Source: Trinickia violacea
GTDB lineage: Bacteria > Pseudomonadota > Gammaproteobacteria > Burkholderiales > Burkholderiaceae
DNA length: 64,000 bases
Assembly: GCF_005280735.1 (NCBI RefSeq)
Contig: NZ_CP040078.1
Coordinates: 1,674,001-1,738,000, forward strand
Direction of reading: 5' to 3'
Positions 63,828 to 64,000 of this stretch are shown here, piece by piece. The notes beneath the pieces were generated by a model. The model was given only the letters and a program-made list of their open reading frames with translations. It was not told where the DNA came from and searched no databases. The translations under genes were made by a program, and so were the position numbers. Numbering within the stretch: position 1 is the first letter of the stretch; each line of letters begins with the position of its first letter.

Positions 63828-64000
63828 ATGAAATCTCGCCACGATGGGCTGCTCTATGTCGGCCCGGCGACGGTGTTCCTGTTTGTCATCATGCTGGTGC
63901 CGCTCGCGTATGTCGTCTACACGAGCTTGTGGGGCGCCGATGGGCCGACGCTGGCCGCCTACCAGCGGCTGCTGCGCAGCGCACTCTTTCTGCGGACCCT
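63828..64000 (+). CDS. ABC transporter permease, 3' truncated by window edge
   Basis: Only the first 57 residues are visible. GGAGGAG precedes the ATG. The first membrane span (YVGPATVFLFVIMLVPLAYV) and the periplasmic start YTSLWGADG fit a PotB-type permease. It follows the binding-protein gene by 47 bp. The ATPase and second permease are expected beyond the edge. Confidence 0.85.
   Translation, partial: MKSRHDGLLYVGPATVFLFVIMLVPLAYVVYTSLWGADGPTLAAYQRLLRSALFLRT

Overview
The window looks like a chromosome segment of a Burkholderia-type betaproteobacterium (Burkholderia, Paraburkholderia, Caballeronia or a close relative). It is GC-rich, with strong G/C preference at third codon positions. 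It carries gene pairs typical of that group: DUF2844 with DUF3443, DUF1326 with DUF2182, a ProQ/FinO protein and several small Burkholderiaceae-type hypotheticals. I see no rRNA, tRNA, CRISPR array, transposase or phage gene. The species call is inference from gene content.

Layout. 1-12.4 kb, by eye less GC-rich and more accessory: the end of an FAD amine/amino-acid oxidase, a formate/nitrite-type channel, a TetR-SDR-quinone oxidoreductase set with matching palindromic operators, poxB (pyruvate to acetate), a FUSC membrane protein preceded by the relic of a second copy, a LysR/MFS divergent pair and a DUF1326-DUF2182 pair. 12.5-20.7 kb: a VOC protein, an ArsR-NemA redox pair, a two-component locus (histidine kinase, LuxR-type regulator, lone receiver), a decayed stretch with a periplasmic-binding-protein remnant, a histidine-rich protein and a ProQ-like RNA chaperone. 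21-31.9 kb: hydrolase, DUF3443/DUF2844 envelope pair, LysE and EamA exporters, an S53 sedolisin beside an S10 carboxypeptidase-like protein, and an AraC-type regulator.

32-43.4 kb holds the most distinctive system: a circularly permuted ATP-grasp ligase, an alpha-E protein, a zinc-ribbon metallopeptidase, a 1166-residue transglutaminase-DUF2126 protein, an ATP-grasp/alpha-E fusion and a second transglutaminase-like protein. The families are known and predicted to make or modify peptides, but their product is unknown. Upstream lie a good NtrC-type site and a sigma-54 -24/-12 promoter, pointing to induction under nitrogen limitation. A UbiB-like protein lacking the catalytic motifs (a probable pseudokinase) is encoded just beyond.

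45-58.7 kb: DeoR regulator, DHA2 efflux pump, GntR-dicarboxylate symporter operon, GNAT, a 13-bp tandem repeat, an esterase, an MreB paralog with Ala in place of the phosphate-2 Asp, a MOSC protein, a hydrolase, a palindromic-repeat cluster in front of a glycogen-debranching-type enzyme, and an N-formylglutamate amidohydrolase-like protein. 58.7 kb to the end: a LysR-controlled amino-acid catabolic locus (glutamate-semialdehyde dehydrogenase family, DapA-family lyase, Tat-exported ABC binding protein, first permease), cut by the window edge.

One regulatory link stands out. The same 54-bp promoter block, with identical internal spacing, precedes both poxB and the MFS gene beside the LysR regulator, so that LysR protein may control both.
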